From Natrialba hulunbeirensis JCM 10989 (GTDB lineage: Archaea; Halobacteriota; Halobacteria; Halobacteriales; Natrialbaceae), in the NCBI RefSeq assembly GCF_000337575.1, contig NZ_AOIM01000042.1:1-60503 (forward strand): DNA of 60,503 nucleotides. Direction: 5' to 3'. Below the pieces are notes generated by a model. That model made no database searches. It was not told the origin of the DNA and saw only the letters and a list, made by a program, of their open reading frames with translations. Below, one piece after another: positions 17,809 through 27,272 of this stretch. Every line of letters starts with the position of its first letter. Within the stretch, counting starts at the first letter, position 1. The translations under genes were made by a program, and so were the position numbers.

Positions 17809-18246
17809 TCACTGGACTCCTTCCTGCGGTGCTGGCGACGCCGTCTTCTGGCCACGGCCAACGATCACAAGAGATCCGAAGTACACGAGTAACCCGACCC
17901 AGAGGTACGCCCAGGGATCAGTCGCGGCGATAACTGTGAACAGGCCGTCGACTGCAGCCACGAGCAGCATACTGACGAAGGCGTAGTAGCCAGCCTGATA
18001 GTAGCGGCGTTGTTTTCGCTCGATGTCGGCGTCGGAGCTGTATCTGACCTCCTCGATGGACAGCAGTCCGTATCCGATCATCACTCCCGTCACGACATAC
18101 ACACCAGCAAGCAGTATCCAGGGATCGCCGCTGTAGACGTTGTGTCCGGTGAATACGAGCGCAAGTGCGATTCCGGATCCGATCAGCAGGCGGCCGTTTC
18201 GTTGTTGCTCGGCGACAGTCGCAGGTGGAGACAGCAGGGAGACCAT
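17809..18246 (-). CDS. uncharacterised four-helix membrane protein
   Basis: This 145-residue protein starts at ATG 18246 (MVSLLSPPATVAEQQRNGRL) in preference to an upstream in-frame start that would add 36 atypical residues. Four hydrophobic helices are arranged as two pairs, separated by a charged loop IEEVRYSSDADIERKQRRYYQAGYYAF. The C-terminus is short and hydrophilic. No family was recognised. It runs opposite to the flanking glycan genes and is probably independent of them. Confidence 0.6.
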   Translation of the reverse strand: MVSLLSPPATVAEQQRNGRLLIGSGIALALVFTGHNVYSGDPWILLAGVYVVTGVMIGYGLLSIEEVRYSSDADIERKQRRYYQAGYYAFVSMLLVAAVDGLFTVIAATDPWAYLWVGLLVYFGSLVIVGRGQKTASPAPQEGVQ

Positions 18247-18731
18247 AGCTGCGTTGTCACGTGTCTCTCGTATATGTCTGGTGAATGTCCAGTTTGGCGC
18301 TGTCAGAACGCCATAGAACGGTCGCGTGTCGGTGACGTGGACGGTAAGAACCACCTACGCGTCGTCGGCAGCCATCCGTATCCCGGTCATACGTGACACC
18401 GCACTCATTGCGCAACGAGTGCGTTCAGTCGTCGGTCGACGAACTGAGAACGTATCGGCATCGGCGACACCGCATCACCGTCACGTTCGCTTGCGTACAC
18501 TGCTCTTAACTAACGTTCGGGATTCTGTGGTCTGACTCATGGCTCTCTTCGGCGCGGGACAGCGGACGCTTTCAGCGGTGATCGATCTCTCCGTGGCGGT
18601 GCAGGCGCTCACCGGTATCGACGGACACAGCGACACTTATACTCTCCCTCACACGTACCCCGACAGGAAAACACACCCTCACACGCAAACGCACCGACGC
18701 CGATACCGACTAAACCGAGAAGGTGACCAGC
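18247..18731. other. gene-free stretch, 485 bp
   Basis: This is the divergent region before the ATP-grasp gene. CTCTTAACTAAC at 18502-18513 lies about 31 bp before an ATG at 18539 that opens a 67-codon frame, but only its first 28 residues look protein-like (MALFGAGQRTLSAV...). The rest is His/Thr/Arg-rich, so it may be a remnant. A second TATA-like element, CTTATAC, lies near 18635 and could serve the ATP-grasp gene through a leader of about 70 nt. Confidence 0.35.
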
Positions 18732-19967
18732 ATGAGCGGTGAGCCGTGGACCCACTCCGTCGTCGTCCCGGCGATCACGGCCCCCAGTAGCGTTGCCTGC
18801 CTCAGAACACTCGGGCGACGCGACATTCGGACCATCGTCGTCGCAGAGGACGAAACCGCACCAGCCTTGCGCTCGAGGTACTGCGACGAGGCCGTCCCGG
18901 TTCCGGACCCCCACGAGGATCTGGTCGCCTACAAGGACGCGCTGCTCGCCGTCGCCACGCGCTCCGACGTGCAGACGATAATCCCCGTCCGAGACGTCGA
19001 CGTCTACGTCCTCGCGAAGTACCGGTCCGAGTTCGCCGACCACGTCGCCACCCCATGGCCCGACATGGACACCCTCGCCAGCGCACAGGACCGAATCCGA
19101 CTCTTCGACGCCGCCGAGGAGGCCGGGGTAGGTGTTCCAGAGACGGGGGTACTCGAGTCCGACCCCGATTTCGGTTCGGACGCCGACCGGCCGTGGAGTC
19201 AGGAGTGGATCGTCAAGGCACGGTATGCGGTGCTCGCCGACGAGTACGTCGACGGCTACGGCCCCGAACAGTACGTCGATCCGCCGAAGACGGAGTACCT
19301 CCGCCCCGGTGCCGAGCCGGATATCGACGCGCTCACGCGGGAGATGGGCCATCAACCGCTGCTCCAGGAGTACGTTCCCGTCACCGACGAGTACGGCTTC
19401 TTCGCGCTCTACGATCACGGCGAACCGGTCGCCACGTTCCAGCACCGCCAGATTCGCGGCTACAGCTACGCCGGCGGCGCGAGTTCCTACCGGGAGTCCG
19501 TTCGCATCCCGGCACTCGAGGAGGCCGGCCGAGATCTCCTTGGGCACCTCGACTGGCACGGGCTGGCGATGGTCGAGTTCCTCCGGGATGCGGACGGCGA
19601 GTTCAAGCTGATGGAGATCAATCCGCGGTTCTGGTCGTCGTTGCCGTTTTCGGTGCAGGCGGGTGCGGACTTTCCGTACTACTACTGGCAGCTCGCAAAC
19701 GGGGAACGCGAGGCGATCGAACACAGTTACCAGGCGGACATCGCCGGCCACCTGCTGCGCGGAGAACTGCTCTATCTGTACTCGATCCTGTTCGATGACG
19801 TGGAACTGGCGGAGAAGCCCTCGTTCACGGGCTCGCTCTCGGAGATTCTGTCGTCGATCGGCCGTGAGACGCGGTTCGATTACGCGAGCCTCGACGATCC
19901 GCGGCCGTTCGTTCGCGACCTGCGGAACGCGTATCAGTACTACAAAGAGAAAGAATCGGTCAAGTAG
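18732..19967 (+). CDS. ATP-grasp carboxylate-amine ligase-like protein
   Basis: This 411-residue ATP-grasp protein has an N-terminal Rossmann-like preATP domain (HSVVVPAITAPSSVACLRTLGRRDIRTIVVAEDE). The central ATP-binding domain has QEWIVKARYAVLADEY, a lid with PLLQEYVPVTDEYGFFALYDHG, and the metal-binding strand MVEFLRDADGEFKLMEINPRFWSSL (E and N in EINPR). Family members join a carboxylate to an amine or thiol through an acyl-phosphate. Haloarchaeal relatives sit in polysaccharide loci. ATG 18732 is preceded by AGGTGA at a 5-nt spacing. A FemAB-like gene upstream suggests joint amino-acid decoration of a glycan (inference). Confidence 0.82.
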   Translation: MSGEPWTHSVVVPAITAPSSVACLRTLGRRDIRTIVVAEDETAPALRSRYCDEAVPVPDPHEDLVAYKDALLAVATRSDVQTIIPVRDVDVYVLAKYRSEFADHVATPWPDMDTLASAQDRIRLFDAAEEAGVGVPETGVLESDPDFGSDADRPWSQEWIVKARYAVLADEYVDGYGPEQYVDPPKTEYLRPGAEPDIDALTREMGHQPLLQEYVPVTDEYGFFALYDHGEPVATFQHRQIRGYSYAGGASSYRESVRIPALEEAGRDLLGHLDWHGLAMVEFLRDADGEFKLMEINPRFWSSLPFSVQAGADFPYYYWQLANGEREAIEHSYQADIAGHLLRGELLYLYSILFDDVELAEKPSFTGSLSEILSSIGRETRFDYASLDDPRPFVRDLRNAYQYYKEKESVK

Positions 19968-20083
19968 CGTGCATCGTCGAGATCACGCCCCCGACGGTGG
20001 GTGGGTCAGTCCCGACAGCTGCAGTCGGAATGACTGTGATCAACTGTCCAATTGACCGACTGACCAGTTCGACGGCTGTATCG

Positions 20084-21760
20084 CTACAGCGCGTCGTACT
20101 CGACGGAGACGTTCGCGTTACCCGCGAGCCGGAAGTTCTCGATGTCGCCGCTGAACTCGTAGGCGTCACAGGCGTTGGCGATCGTTCCGGAGACGGTCGA
20201 ACCTGAGACCGAACCGCTCTGGGAGCCCAGGTACGGCGTGTGTCGGACATCGCCGGTAACGTCGAACGAGAACGTGGTTTCGCTGCTGGTGCCACAGGCG
20301 TCGATGACGATGACGTTCGTGAGGTCGTCCGATGGTTCATCTGGTTCGTCAGACTCGTCACCGTCGTCACCCTCGTTCGTGTCGTCATCGTCCGGCTCAC
20401 CACCGGTCTGTTCGATAATCTCGTCGGGATCGAGACGTTCGCCGTCGAGTTCGACCCACATCACGTCGGGCTGGCCGATCTCGATCGACGTGATCGTTCC
20501 ATCGACACGGAACGCGTCACCGTGGCCGCCGCCGGTTACACCGCCAGCGTGCCAGCCGTCGTCGGTCTCCTCGACGAAGTCCTCGGAGGTGTACGTCCCG
20601 CCTTCGATGCGGCCGCCAGACGGCGTTGGATCGGGAGCTTCTGCAAACCCAACCGGTCCGTCGGCAGTGAACTCGTAGCCAGCGTATCGGGCGTCGGGTT
20701 CGGTGACGAACGAGAGAAGGTGGCCGTCAGCCGGCTCCTCATTTCCCGAATCGGCCTCGTCATCCTCGTCGCTGCCGTCACCTGGCCGTCCTGACCCTGA
20801 CGAGCCGGATGCGGCTTCCTCCGCACTCAGTGGAACGCCCTCGACCTCGCTTGGTTCGGTTCGCTGTGGTGTTCCGGACGACGAGCCGTGAATCGCAGCA
20901 CCGCGATTGTCCTCAGTTCCGTAGCGGGTGTTCGTGACCGTCACTTCGGCGTTCTGGCCCTTCACCCAGTCCGGTGCACCGCATCGGACGTCTGCGTGTG
21001 GCGAGCCGGAGATGTCACAGTCTTTGACTGCCGTGTGCTCGTAGTAGCCCCAGAAGCCCTTGTCACAGTCGACGGCAACACAGTTCTCGATGATCGAGCC
21101 GTCGGTACCGACGCGGAAGCCGGCCGCACGGGAGTTGCGCGCGTAGGAGTCCTTGATTACGACGGGACCGCCGCCGCCTGCACCACTTGGGTGTCGCGAG
21201 GAGTCCCCAGGGTTGCTCGCGTAGATCGAGTTGTCCGGGCAGTTCTGAATGTTGACGTTCCGTATCTCGAGGTCGCCAGCGTGACCGTTGGCCACGTTGA
21301 TGCCGGTGATCCCGGGATAGGTGTTGTCGTTTTCGCTGCCCATGAAGTAGACGTTCTCGATCAGTCCGCTCGCGTTCGGGCTGTTCACCTGGCAGATAAT
21401 CGCGTCTTCTTTGGCAGTACTATCCCAGTTGCCGCGGAAACCGACGTTGCGAATCTCCCAGTTGTCGGCGATTGCCCGAATGTGGAACTTCGCGTTCGAT
21501 GCCGTGATGTCGATCAGGACGTTCGAGAAGGACTCGCCGTCACTCAGACGAACCGTTTCGGTCTGGCCTGCGCCAACTTCGATCACGTCGTAGTCCTCGG
21601 CGGCTGCGCCGACCCCGGACATCGTGACAGCTGCTGCCGCCGAGCCAACGAGGCCGAGGTAGCCGCGCCGACCAAGTAGGCTGTCATTACCGGCTGAAAC
21701 GCCGTCTGCTGGTTGTTGATCGCTAGATCCGTCGCCATCCAATACCGTATCGCGTGCCAT
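20084..21760 (-). CDS. Tat-exported right-handed beta-helix protein
   Basis: This 558-residue protein has a twin-arginine signal (LLGRRGYLGLVGSAAAAV, residues 28-46). A parallel beta-helix domain follows at about 55-290, with repeating rungs such as WEIRNVGFRGNW, GLIENVYFMGSEN, LEIRNVNIQNCPDNSIYASN and SIIENCVAVDCDKGFWGYY. An acidic Ser/Gly/Asp linker, an Ig-like or sugar-binding-like segment, a second Asp-rich linker and a final beta-sandwich-like domain with two Cys complete it. Beta-helices of this type bind or cleave polysaccharide (pectate-lyase fold), but no catalytic set was assigned. Surface or extracellular location is inferred. A related partial protein is encoded at 59516-60485. 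Confidence 0.8.
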   Translation of the reverse strand: MARDTVLDGDGSSDQQPADGVSAGNDSLLGRRGYLGLVGSAAAAVTMSGVGAAAEDYDVIEVGAGQTETVRLSDGESFSNVLIDITASNAKFHIRAIADNWEIRNVGFRGNWDSTAKEDAIICQVNSPNASGLIENVYFMGSENDNTYPGITGINVANGHAGDLEIRNVNIQNCPDNSIYASNPGDSSRHPSGAGGGGPVVIKDSYARNSRAAGFRVGTDGSIIENCVAVDCDKGFWGYYEHTAVKDCDISGSPHADVRCGAPDWVKGQNAEVTVTNTRYGTEDNRGAAIHGSSSGTPQRTEPSEVEGVPLSAEEAASGSSGSGRPGDGSDEDDEADSGNEEPADGHLLSFVTEPDARYAGYEFTADGPVGFAEAPDPTPSGGRIEGGTYTSEDFVEETDDGWHAGGVTGGGHGDAFRVDGTITSIEIGQPDVMWVELDGERLDPDEIIEQTGGEPDDDDTNEGDDGDESDEPDEPSDDLTNVIVIDACGTSSETTFSFDVTGDVRHTPYLGSQSGSVSGSTVSGTIANACDAYEFSGDIENFRLAGNANVSVEYDAL

Positions 21761-22309
21761 ACAGTCAGGAGTTTTGAAGTCAGGATCATAAACTTTCCGT
21801 TTATCCTAATTTAGACAGGAGATACAGTCAAGTTATCGTGATATAATATATAGAATCCAATGAATGTATGTTCATTGGATTTTATGAGAAACATATAGGA
21901 GATTCACCCCACCATTCTGGGCCAGGAGGAGATCATCGGACCGATCATCTCTGGCCTTCGAAATCGAACGCATTCATGGAATCCAGATAGTAGACTTTTC
22001 GGACAGATCGGGTACTCGCTACATTGTGTTGTCAATCGCTATCGGAAACAGCAGCTGAGTGATTCCGACTCGCGTCTCACGTCTTGGTACGTCTCGGTAC
22101 TCGAGTACCCGCACGCGCACTTGGCGGTCCACGAGAGGGGGGGGTGAGAGCGTCAATGCCTCCCGAGTGACGTCGCGCGGTTGCCCGATCGATTCGTGGC
22201 CGCACGCTGCCGTTCCCTCACGGCGAACTGGACGAAAGCACTGAACGGAGTAGTGAGGACCGCGAGGACGAGGACGAGGACGAAGACGAGGGAAAGAACG
22301 AACGGCGGC
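21761..22309. other. AT-rich gene-free stretch, 549 bp
   Basis: This is the upstream region of the beta-helix gene. Bases 21770-21912 are strikingly AT-rich for this contig and contain an 11-bp perfect hairpin at 21854-21881. Further on there is a 14-bp perfect palindrome GGTACTCGAGTACC (22096-22109) and a G-run near 22137-22144. No coding region was found. Confidence 0.45.
21854..21881. repeat. perfect 11-bp inverted repeat in AT-rich island
   Basis: AATCCAATGAA (21854-21864) and TTCATTGGATT (21871-21881) are separated by TGTATG. It lies 94 bp before the start of the beta-helix gene. It could be an operator, an RNA hairpin or a mobile-element footprint; the sequence does not decide. Confidence 0.7.
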
Positions 22310-23761
22310 TCAGGAGAGGACGCTCTGTACGTCGAGCATGCCACTCGTCACCGAGATCGTCGCCCAGACGAGGATGCCGACCGCGACGAGCGCGAGCAGC
22401 GACACCAGGTTCGTGACCATCGGCAGCGCAACCACGACGACGGCAGCCATACAGAGTGCGATTCCCGAAACCGCGACCACGGACTGTCCGAGGGACGGCA
22501 ACGAGATCGGGAGTTCGGACCGGATGAGGTAGATGTTCACCGCGATCATGATGCCGTAGCTGACGACCGTCGAGATCGCTGCGCCGGCGATGCCGATGGT
22601 CGGAATCAACAGCAGGTTCAGCCCAAAGTTGAATCCGCCGGTCACACCCTTCGAGATCGCGCGGTGTTTCGCACGCCCGAGGTAGTCGAGCGCGTCGTTC
22701 GTGATCTTATCGATCGCCTGGAAGACGATGAAGAACGCGAAGATCTGGATGACGAGCACCGCCTCCAGGTACGCCGGTCCGAAGACGTACTGCACCAGCG
22801 GCTCGGCGACGACGATCAGCCCCGCCGCAGCGGGGATGTAGAACAGCACGCTGTGTTTGAACGTCGTCTCGTAAACGTTGGCGGCCTTCTCGAGTTCCCC
22901 GTTGGCCTTGTACTCGCCGTAGGAAGGCGAGACGGTGAACCCGAGCGAGCTCGCCGGCGCGATAACGAAGTCCGAAATCTGCTTTGCGAGCACGTAGTAG
23001 CCGACCGCCGCCGGCGTGAGGAAGACGCCGATGAGCAACGTGTCGACCTGTTTGTAGACCACGTTTGCCCCGTCCGAAACGGTCAGCGGCAGACTGTACT
23101 CGAGTAACCGTCGTCGCAGGCCGGGCTCGCGTTCGTCGGCGGCGTCGAACTCGCCGAGCAGCCGGTACAGCAGGCTGAGACCGTAGACGGCACCGAGCAC
23201 GTAGCCGAGGACGTAGCCGGTGAGCGCGCCGATAACGCCGAAGCCGGCGACGAGGAACACGAGAACCGAAAGCAGCGTCGTGACGTTCGTGAGGATCGTC
23301 ACGCGCGCACTCCAGGAGATGCGGTTGAAGCCCTGGAAGATCGTGTGCACGTAGGAGTTGATCGTCCAGCAACTGATGTAGACGACCCCGAGCGCCAGCA
23401 GCGGTGCCAGCTCGCTCTCGCCGAACAGTGTCGCCAGTTGCTGGTGGAACACCGCGACCAGGATCGAGACGGTCAGCATCACCGCAGTCAGGAATTTGAG
23501 CGAATCTCGGATGATGTGGGGAACTTGTCCAGGATTCGTCTCCCGAAACTCCGCGAGATACCGCGCCGTCGACCGGGGAATGCCGAGGCGACTGAACAGC
23601 AGCGAGGCGCTGAAGACCGAAATCGCGAGAAAGAGCAGGCCGTACTCGTCGGGCGTCAAAAACAGGCTCGCGAGCGACACCATGAGCACGCCCTTCGCGA
23701 TCGTCCGGACGATTTCGGCGACCAGCGTCGCCCTGAAGCCGCGAATAATCTGTTGTTTCAT
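22310..23761 (-). CDS. Wzx-type polysaccharide flippase
   Basis: This 483-residue protein of the oligosaccharide flippase (MOP/PST) family has about fourteen hydrophobic helices. It begins with the typical amphipathic MKQQIIRGFRATLVAEIVRTIAKGVLMVSLASLFLTPDEYGLLFLAI. The middle carries YSLPLTVSDGANVVYKQVDTLLIGVFLTPAAVGYYVLAKQISDF, a hallmark segment. It moves lipid-linked glycans from the cytoplasmic to the outer membrane face, for N-glycosylation or exopolysaccharide. It follows the oxidoreductase gene by 25 bp on the same strand, so both are likely one transcript. Confidence 0.9.
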   Translation of the reverse strand: MKQQIIRGFRATLVAEIVRTIAKGVLMVSLASLFLTPDEYGLLFLAISVFSASLLFSRLGIPRSTARYLAEFRETNPGQVPHIIRDSLKFLTAVMLTVSILVAVFHQQLATLFGESELAPLLALGVVYISCWTINSYVHTIFQGFNRISWSARVTILTNVTTLLSVLVFLVAGFGVIGALTGYVLGYVLGAVYGLSLLYRLLGEFDAADEREPGLRRRLLEYSLPLTVSDGANVVYKQVDTLLIGVFLTPAAVGYYVLAKQISDFVIAPASSLGFTVSPSYGEYKANGELEKAANVYETTFKHSVLFYIPAAAGLIVVAEPLVQYVFGPAYLEAVLVIQIFAFFIVFQAIDKITNDALDYLGRAKHRAISKGVTGGFNFGLNLLLIPTIGIAGAAISTVVSYGIMIAVNIYLIRSELPISLPSLGQSVVAVSGIALCMAAVVVVALPMVTNLVSLLALVAVGILVWATISVTSGMLDVQSVLS

Positions 23762-23786
23762 TCAGAACGAACCAAACTGCGCCGTC

Positions 23787-24878
23787 TTAGATCGTCGCCG
23801 GTGTCTCGACAGTGGTGGTACTCGAGTCCCGGAGCGACTCGATCAGTCGGATCGTCCACTTCGAGGACTCGAGCGAGACCGGCATCTCGGTGCCGGCCTC
23901 GATGGCGCGAGCGGTTCGATCGAACTGGGCGTAGTGGGCGTTCATTTTGATCGCCGTCTCCCAGTCGTCGTTGAGTTGGCCGTCGGCGACGAGTTTGGCG
24001 TTCGAGAGCAGCCCGGAGAGGTAGCCCGCCGAGCGGGTGATCGCCTGCTTGCCCTTCTTGAGCGAGGAGAGGTGGTACTCCTCGTCGACGGTCTGAATCG
24101 TCTGCAGGACCATATCGAGTTGAATCGACTTCTCGGTGCCGTGGACGTAGATCTCGTGGCGTGGCTTCGAACTCGAGAGCATCTTCAGGCTGCAGAGCAC
24201 GTCGTCTTCGGTGACGTACTGCAACTGGGCGGAGTCGTAGGCGAACTCGTCGTCATAGTCGCCGACGAGTCGGGTGGTACTCGAGATGGACTCCTCGCTT
24301 TCGGGGAAGCCGCTGACTCTGAGCGCGGAGTAGATGGGGTGGGGGAGTCCCTCCTCGAACTCGCCGCCGGGGAGGTCGAAGACCCAGGTGCCACGATTCG
24401 CTTCGTCCGGCGTCGACAGTCCCGTGTAGATCAGGTCGACGCCGCGGATCTCGCCGAGTTCGCCGGCGTGGATCATCCGGCGAGCGGTTCGCATCACTGG
24501 ATCGAAGTTGTGCTGGTGGACTGGCGAGACTGGGACATCGTGCTCGTCCGCGTAGGCTTCGAGCTCCTCGAGTTCCTCGATAGTTTCGGTGACCGGCTTC
24601 TCGATCAGCAGCGGGACGCCGGCGTCGATTGCGCGCTTTGCCAGCGGGAGGTGGCTCTGAACCGAGGTGCAGATGTGGAGCCAGTCGAGTGACTCCTGTG
24701 CGAGGAGGTCGTCGATGTCGCCGTAGGGTGTGATGTCGTACCGGGAAGCCGCCTCGCGCGCCCGGTCGATGTCGAGGTCGCAGATGCCGACGAGTTCGGT
24801 CCGCGGGTTCTTGTCGATTCCCGAGAGATGAACCTCCGAGACTGTGCCGGCACCGACTACTGCCGTTTTGACTGTCAT
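23787..24878 (-). CDS. Gfo/Idh/MocA-family NAD(P)-dependent oxidoreductase
   Basis: This 363-residue enzyme starts at ATG 24878 (MTVKTAVVGAGTVSEVHLSGI). The Rossmann GAGxxS motif is at residues 8-13 and the family motif EKPVTETIEELEELEAYA is near residue 95. HQHNFDPVMRTARRMIHAGELGEIRGVDLIYTG then leads into the alpha/beta substrate domain. Members oxidise or reduce sugars and nucleotide sugars. Placed directly before a flippase, it probably makes or modifies a sugar of the exported glycan. The longer frame from 24899 adds only MFVFRRR and is less likely. Confidence 0.88.
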   Translation of the reverse strand: MTVKTAVVGAGTVSEVHLSGIDKNPRTELVGICDLDIDRAREAASRYDITPYGDIDDLLAQESLDWLHICTSVQSHLPLAKRAIDAGVPLLIEKPVTETIEELEELEAYADEHDVPVSPVHQHNFDPVMRTARRMIHAGELGEIRGVDLIYTGLSTPDEANRGTWVFDLPGGEFEEGLPHPIYSALRVSGFPESEESISSTTRLVGDYDDEFAYDSAQLQYVTEDDVLCSLKMLSSSKPRHEIYVHGTEKSIQLDMVLQTIQTVDEEYHLSSLKKGKQAITRSAGYLSGLLSNAKLVADGQLNDDWETAIKMNAHYAQFDRTARAIEAGTEMPVSLESSKWTIRLIESLRDSSTTTVETPATI

Positions 24879-25231
24879 TCTCCTCCGAAAGACGAACACA
24901 GAGTGCTATTGTTATAGATCTGTTACCGATTTCACGCGGAAACACGGCCGATACCGTGCGCTACTGAAATCGGTCACGCGTCGGCAACGGCTCCCTTCCG
25001 CGTAGTGAGGCAATGGTAGCTGGTGGTTGTGCGGGGGTACGGGCGAGGAATCATCACACATTCGGCCGGGCGAATCGACCGATTCCCTGGCGGTGATCAC
25101 AACGCCAGAGAGTGGGTGAGAGCGAGGACCGTAGAATCGAGAACAGTCGGCGTGGGTGAGAGCGAGAAGACAGCAGACAGTCACACGCTCGGGGTGGGAG
25201 CGACAGCGCCAGTGATCGACGGCCAACGGGA
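24879..25231. other. gene-free stretch, 353 bp
   Basis: This region separates two minus-strand genes and should hold the promoter of the oxidoreductase-flippase pair. It contains a 15-bp direct repeat GTGGGTGAGAGCGAG at 25112-25126 and 25152-25166 (40-bp period). No gene was found. Confidence 0.45.
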
Positions 25232-27127
25232 TCAGATGTCGCTCATGTTGGCATCGATGTAGTACCGGTCGAACTCGCCGTTCGTGTGAATACGGTTCAC
25301 GCCGGGTTCGTTCTCGAGCGCGCTGAAGTCGCCGTCGCTGTGACGAAGTTCGCCGTAGGCGTACACCTCGCGGTCGTAGTCGTACTGACTCACCACGAGA
25401 TAGCGGTCGTCGTCGTACTCCGCAACGAGTCCGGAGCCGAACGCCGATTCGGGCACGTCGAAGTGGAGGCGCATTCGCTCGTCGTTGCCGTGAATCGCGT
25501 CGTCGAACCGATTCGGACCGTTTCGCAGGCCGACGATATCGACCTCGTTGGCTTGGGTGTCGAAGGCGGTCTCGTAGCCGCTCATCTGCTGGTCGCTGAC
25601 GTGTGGCGACGGGTTGTACGTGTACGGTGAGGGGAAGACCGCCACGAGCGACAGCAACAGGAGGAGCGCGAAGCCGACGGCGAGCAGCGGCTGTCCCGAG
25701 GGGACGAACCGCGACTCACGCCACCGTCCCGAGACGCGGCTGGTCAACCCGTAGATCGCGATCGCACCGAGCAGCGTCACGAAGACCATCATCAGCCCGA
25801 AGACGCGGAAGTACATCGTCGAGCCGGGTGCGAGGAAGTAGATGACGAACAGCGGTCCCAATCCGACGAGTGCGACGGCAAAATACAGCGTCTCTGGTCG
25901 AATTCGGGCGAGCCACTCGGAGTTTCGCGCGCCGATAGCTGCCAGAATAAGTCCCGCGGCGAGCAGCGTAAAGAGGAGATGGACGGCGAATAGCTTGACA
26001 AAGATTTCACCGAGACCGCTCCCGAGTGCGCCGAGCGAGGCACCCTGCATCGCGACTGTATCTCCGGCCCCGCCACCATCCCTGAGGATAAAGTCGACAG
26101 CCGCGCTCAGGAAGTGGTCGATCATCCCGCTGAAAAAACCGTGATTCGACGTCCAGCCGAGAAACAGCACGACCAGGAACAGCGCCTGGCCGTACATCGG
26201 CGTCTGGCCCGCGATCCGCCCCTCCGACGCGATCCGGCGTGCCAAAAACTGTACCAGCGAGATGCCGAGGAAGACGACGATCAGGTGTGCGACCAGCTGT
26301 GGGTGGTAGACGACCGTCGCGACAGAGACGAGCGCGAAGGCGGCACCGACGGCGGACACCGTCGCAAGCGAGCGGTCGGCACGGAGATACTTCGCGAAGA
26401 GGAAGAACAGCAGTGCCGAGAACAGCACGGCCTGGGACATCGCGTGTGCGGTCATGTACATCGAAATCGTCGTGATCGGCAGGAGAAGGAACGACGAGAA
26501 CGCGGCGATCACGACCGCGCGGCGGTCTGAGACGATCGTTCCGGCACAGAGCGGGATGAAGATCCAGAAGACGACCATCGTCGCGAGGATCGCGAGGAGC
26601 AACGACTGCTCGAGTGGGATGCCAACCGCGGCGTTGATCATCGCGGTCACGGTGTGGATGCCGGGATAGTACAGATCGAACGGAACGATGGTTCCCTCGG
26701 CCATCGCCCGCGCCCAGCCGAGGTGGGTAAGCGCATCGTGGTGGCCGAAGAACCGATAGCCGCGGATCAGTGGGAGTCCGGCAAAGACGATCATCGTGAG
26801 CCCGCCCAGGACGAGGGCGAGCGGCCGGCTAGTGAACAACCGGGTATCCTCGCCGTCGACTGCTTCGGTTCCAGCCCGCGTCCCCGGTCCCACCCACGAC
26901 GGAGGAACGAACGCGACCGCGAGTGCGATCGCCATGGCGACCAGCAGCCCGGCCCAGACGCGACCCGGCGTCATCGTGTAGAGCGAAAGCTCGTACCCGG
27001 CGGCGGGTGCACCGCGAGCGAGAAGCGCGCTGACAGCGACTGCGAGGAAGCCAACCGCGAGGGCGAGCTTTCGGAACGGTTCTTCGGTGACGGCTGACTG
27101 AGGAGACATTCGGAGCTGGCGCGACAT
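25232..27127 (-). CDS. large GT-C-like membrane protein
   Basis: This 631-residue protein (ATG 27127, MSRQLRMSPQSAVTEEPFRK; ATG 27109 is an alternative) has about thirteen hydrophobic helices and a C-terminal ectodomain of roughly 130 residues. An early external loop holds FFGHHDALTHLGWARAMAEGTIVPFDLYYPGIH. An Asp/His-rich first loop is the GT-C glycosyltransferase hallmark, and these enzymes use polyprenyl-phosphate sugars. The ectodomain ends DRYYIDANMSDI. It stands alone on the minus strand between the oxidoreductase/flippase pair and a divergent small gene. A role in glycan assembly is inferred; no exact family was named. Confidence 0.65.
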   Translation of the reverse strand: MSRQLRMSPQSAVTEEPFRKLALAVGFLAVAVSALLARGAPAAGYELSLYTMTPGRVWAGLLVAMAIALAVAFVPPSWVGPGTRAGTEAVDGEDTRLFTSRPLALVLGGLTMIVFAGLPLIRGYRFFGHHDALTHLGWARAMAEGTIVPFDLYYPGIHTVTAMINAAVGIPLEQSLLLAILATMVVFWIFIPLCAGTIVSDRRAVVIAAFSSFLLLPITTISMYMTAHAMSQAVLFSALLFFLFAKYLRADRSLATVSAVGAAFALVSVATVVYHPQLVAHLIVVFLGISLVQFLARRIASEGRIAGQTPMYGQALFLVVLFLGWTSNHGFFSGMIDHFLSAAVDFILRDGGGAGDTVAMQGASLGALGSGLGEIFVKLFAVHLLFTLLAAGLILAAIGARNSEWLARIRPETLYFAVALVGLGPLFVIYFLAPGSTMYFRVFGLMMVFVTLLGAIAIYGLTSRVSGRWRESRFVPSGQPLLAVGFALLLLLSLVAVFPSPYTYNPSPHVSDQQMSGYETAFDTQANEVDIVGLRNGPNRFDDAIHGNDERMRLHFDVPESAFGSGLVAEYDDDRYLVVSQYDYDREVYAYGELRHSDGDFSALENEPGVNRIHTNGEFDRYYIDANMSDI

Positions 27128-27152
27128 TATCCCGTAGCTATCCTTGTTATTC

Positions 27153-27168
27153 ACCGGTTGCGACCGGT
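27153..27168. promoter_or_regulatory. ACCGGT dyad upstream of the GT-C-like gene
   Basis: ACCGGTTGCGACCGGT consists of two ACCGGT palindromes four bases apart. It lies 26-41 bp before ATG 27127 on the minus strand and in the shared upstream region of the divergent gene at 27273. It is a candidate operator. Confidence 0.35.
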
Positions 27169-27236
27169 AAGTCAGCGAGTACCGAACGTTGAACTCGGAC
27201 ACCGGACTGCGCTCGAGCATTGCGAGGGGACAACCG

Positions 27237-27245
27237 AATTTTAAG
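27237..27245 (+). promoter_or_regulatory. TATA box for the gene at 27273
   Basis: AATTTTAAG is centred about 32 bp before ATG 27273. It argues for that start over the in-frame start at 27189. Confidence 0.5.
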
Positions 27246-27272
27246 GCGAAGCGACACGAACTGGCAGGAGTG

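Noticed and set aside
18539-18742. 67-codon plus-strand frame with a possible TATA box
   Set aside because: Only the first part is protein-like and the remainder is His/Thr/Arg low complexity; kept as a note in the gap entry.
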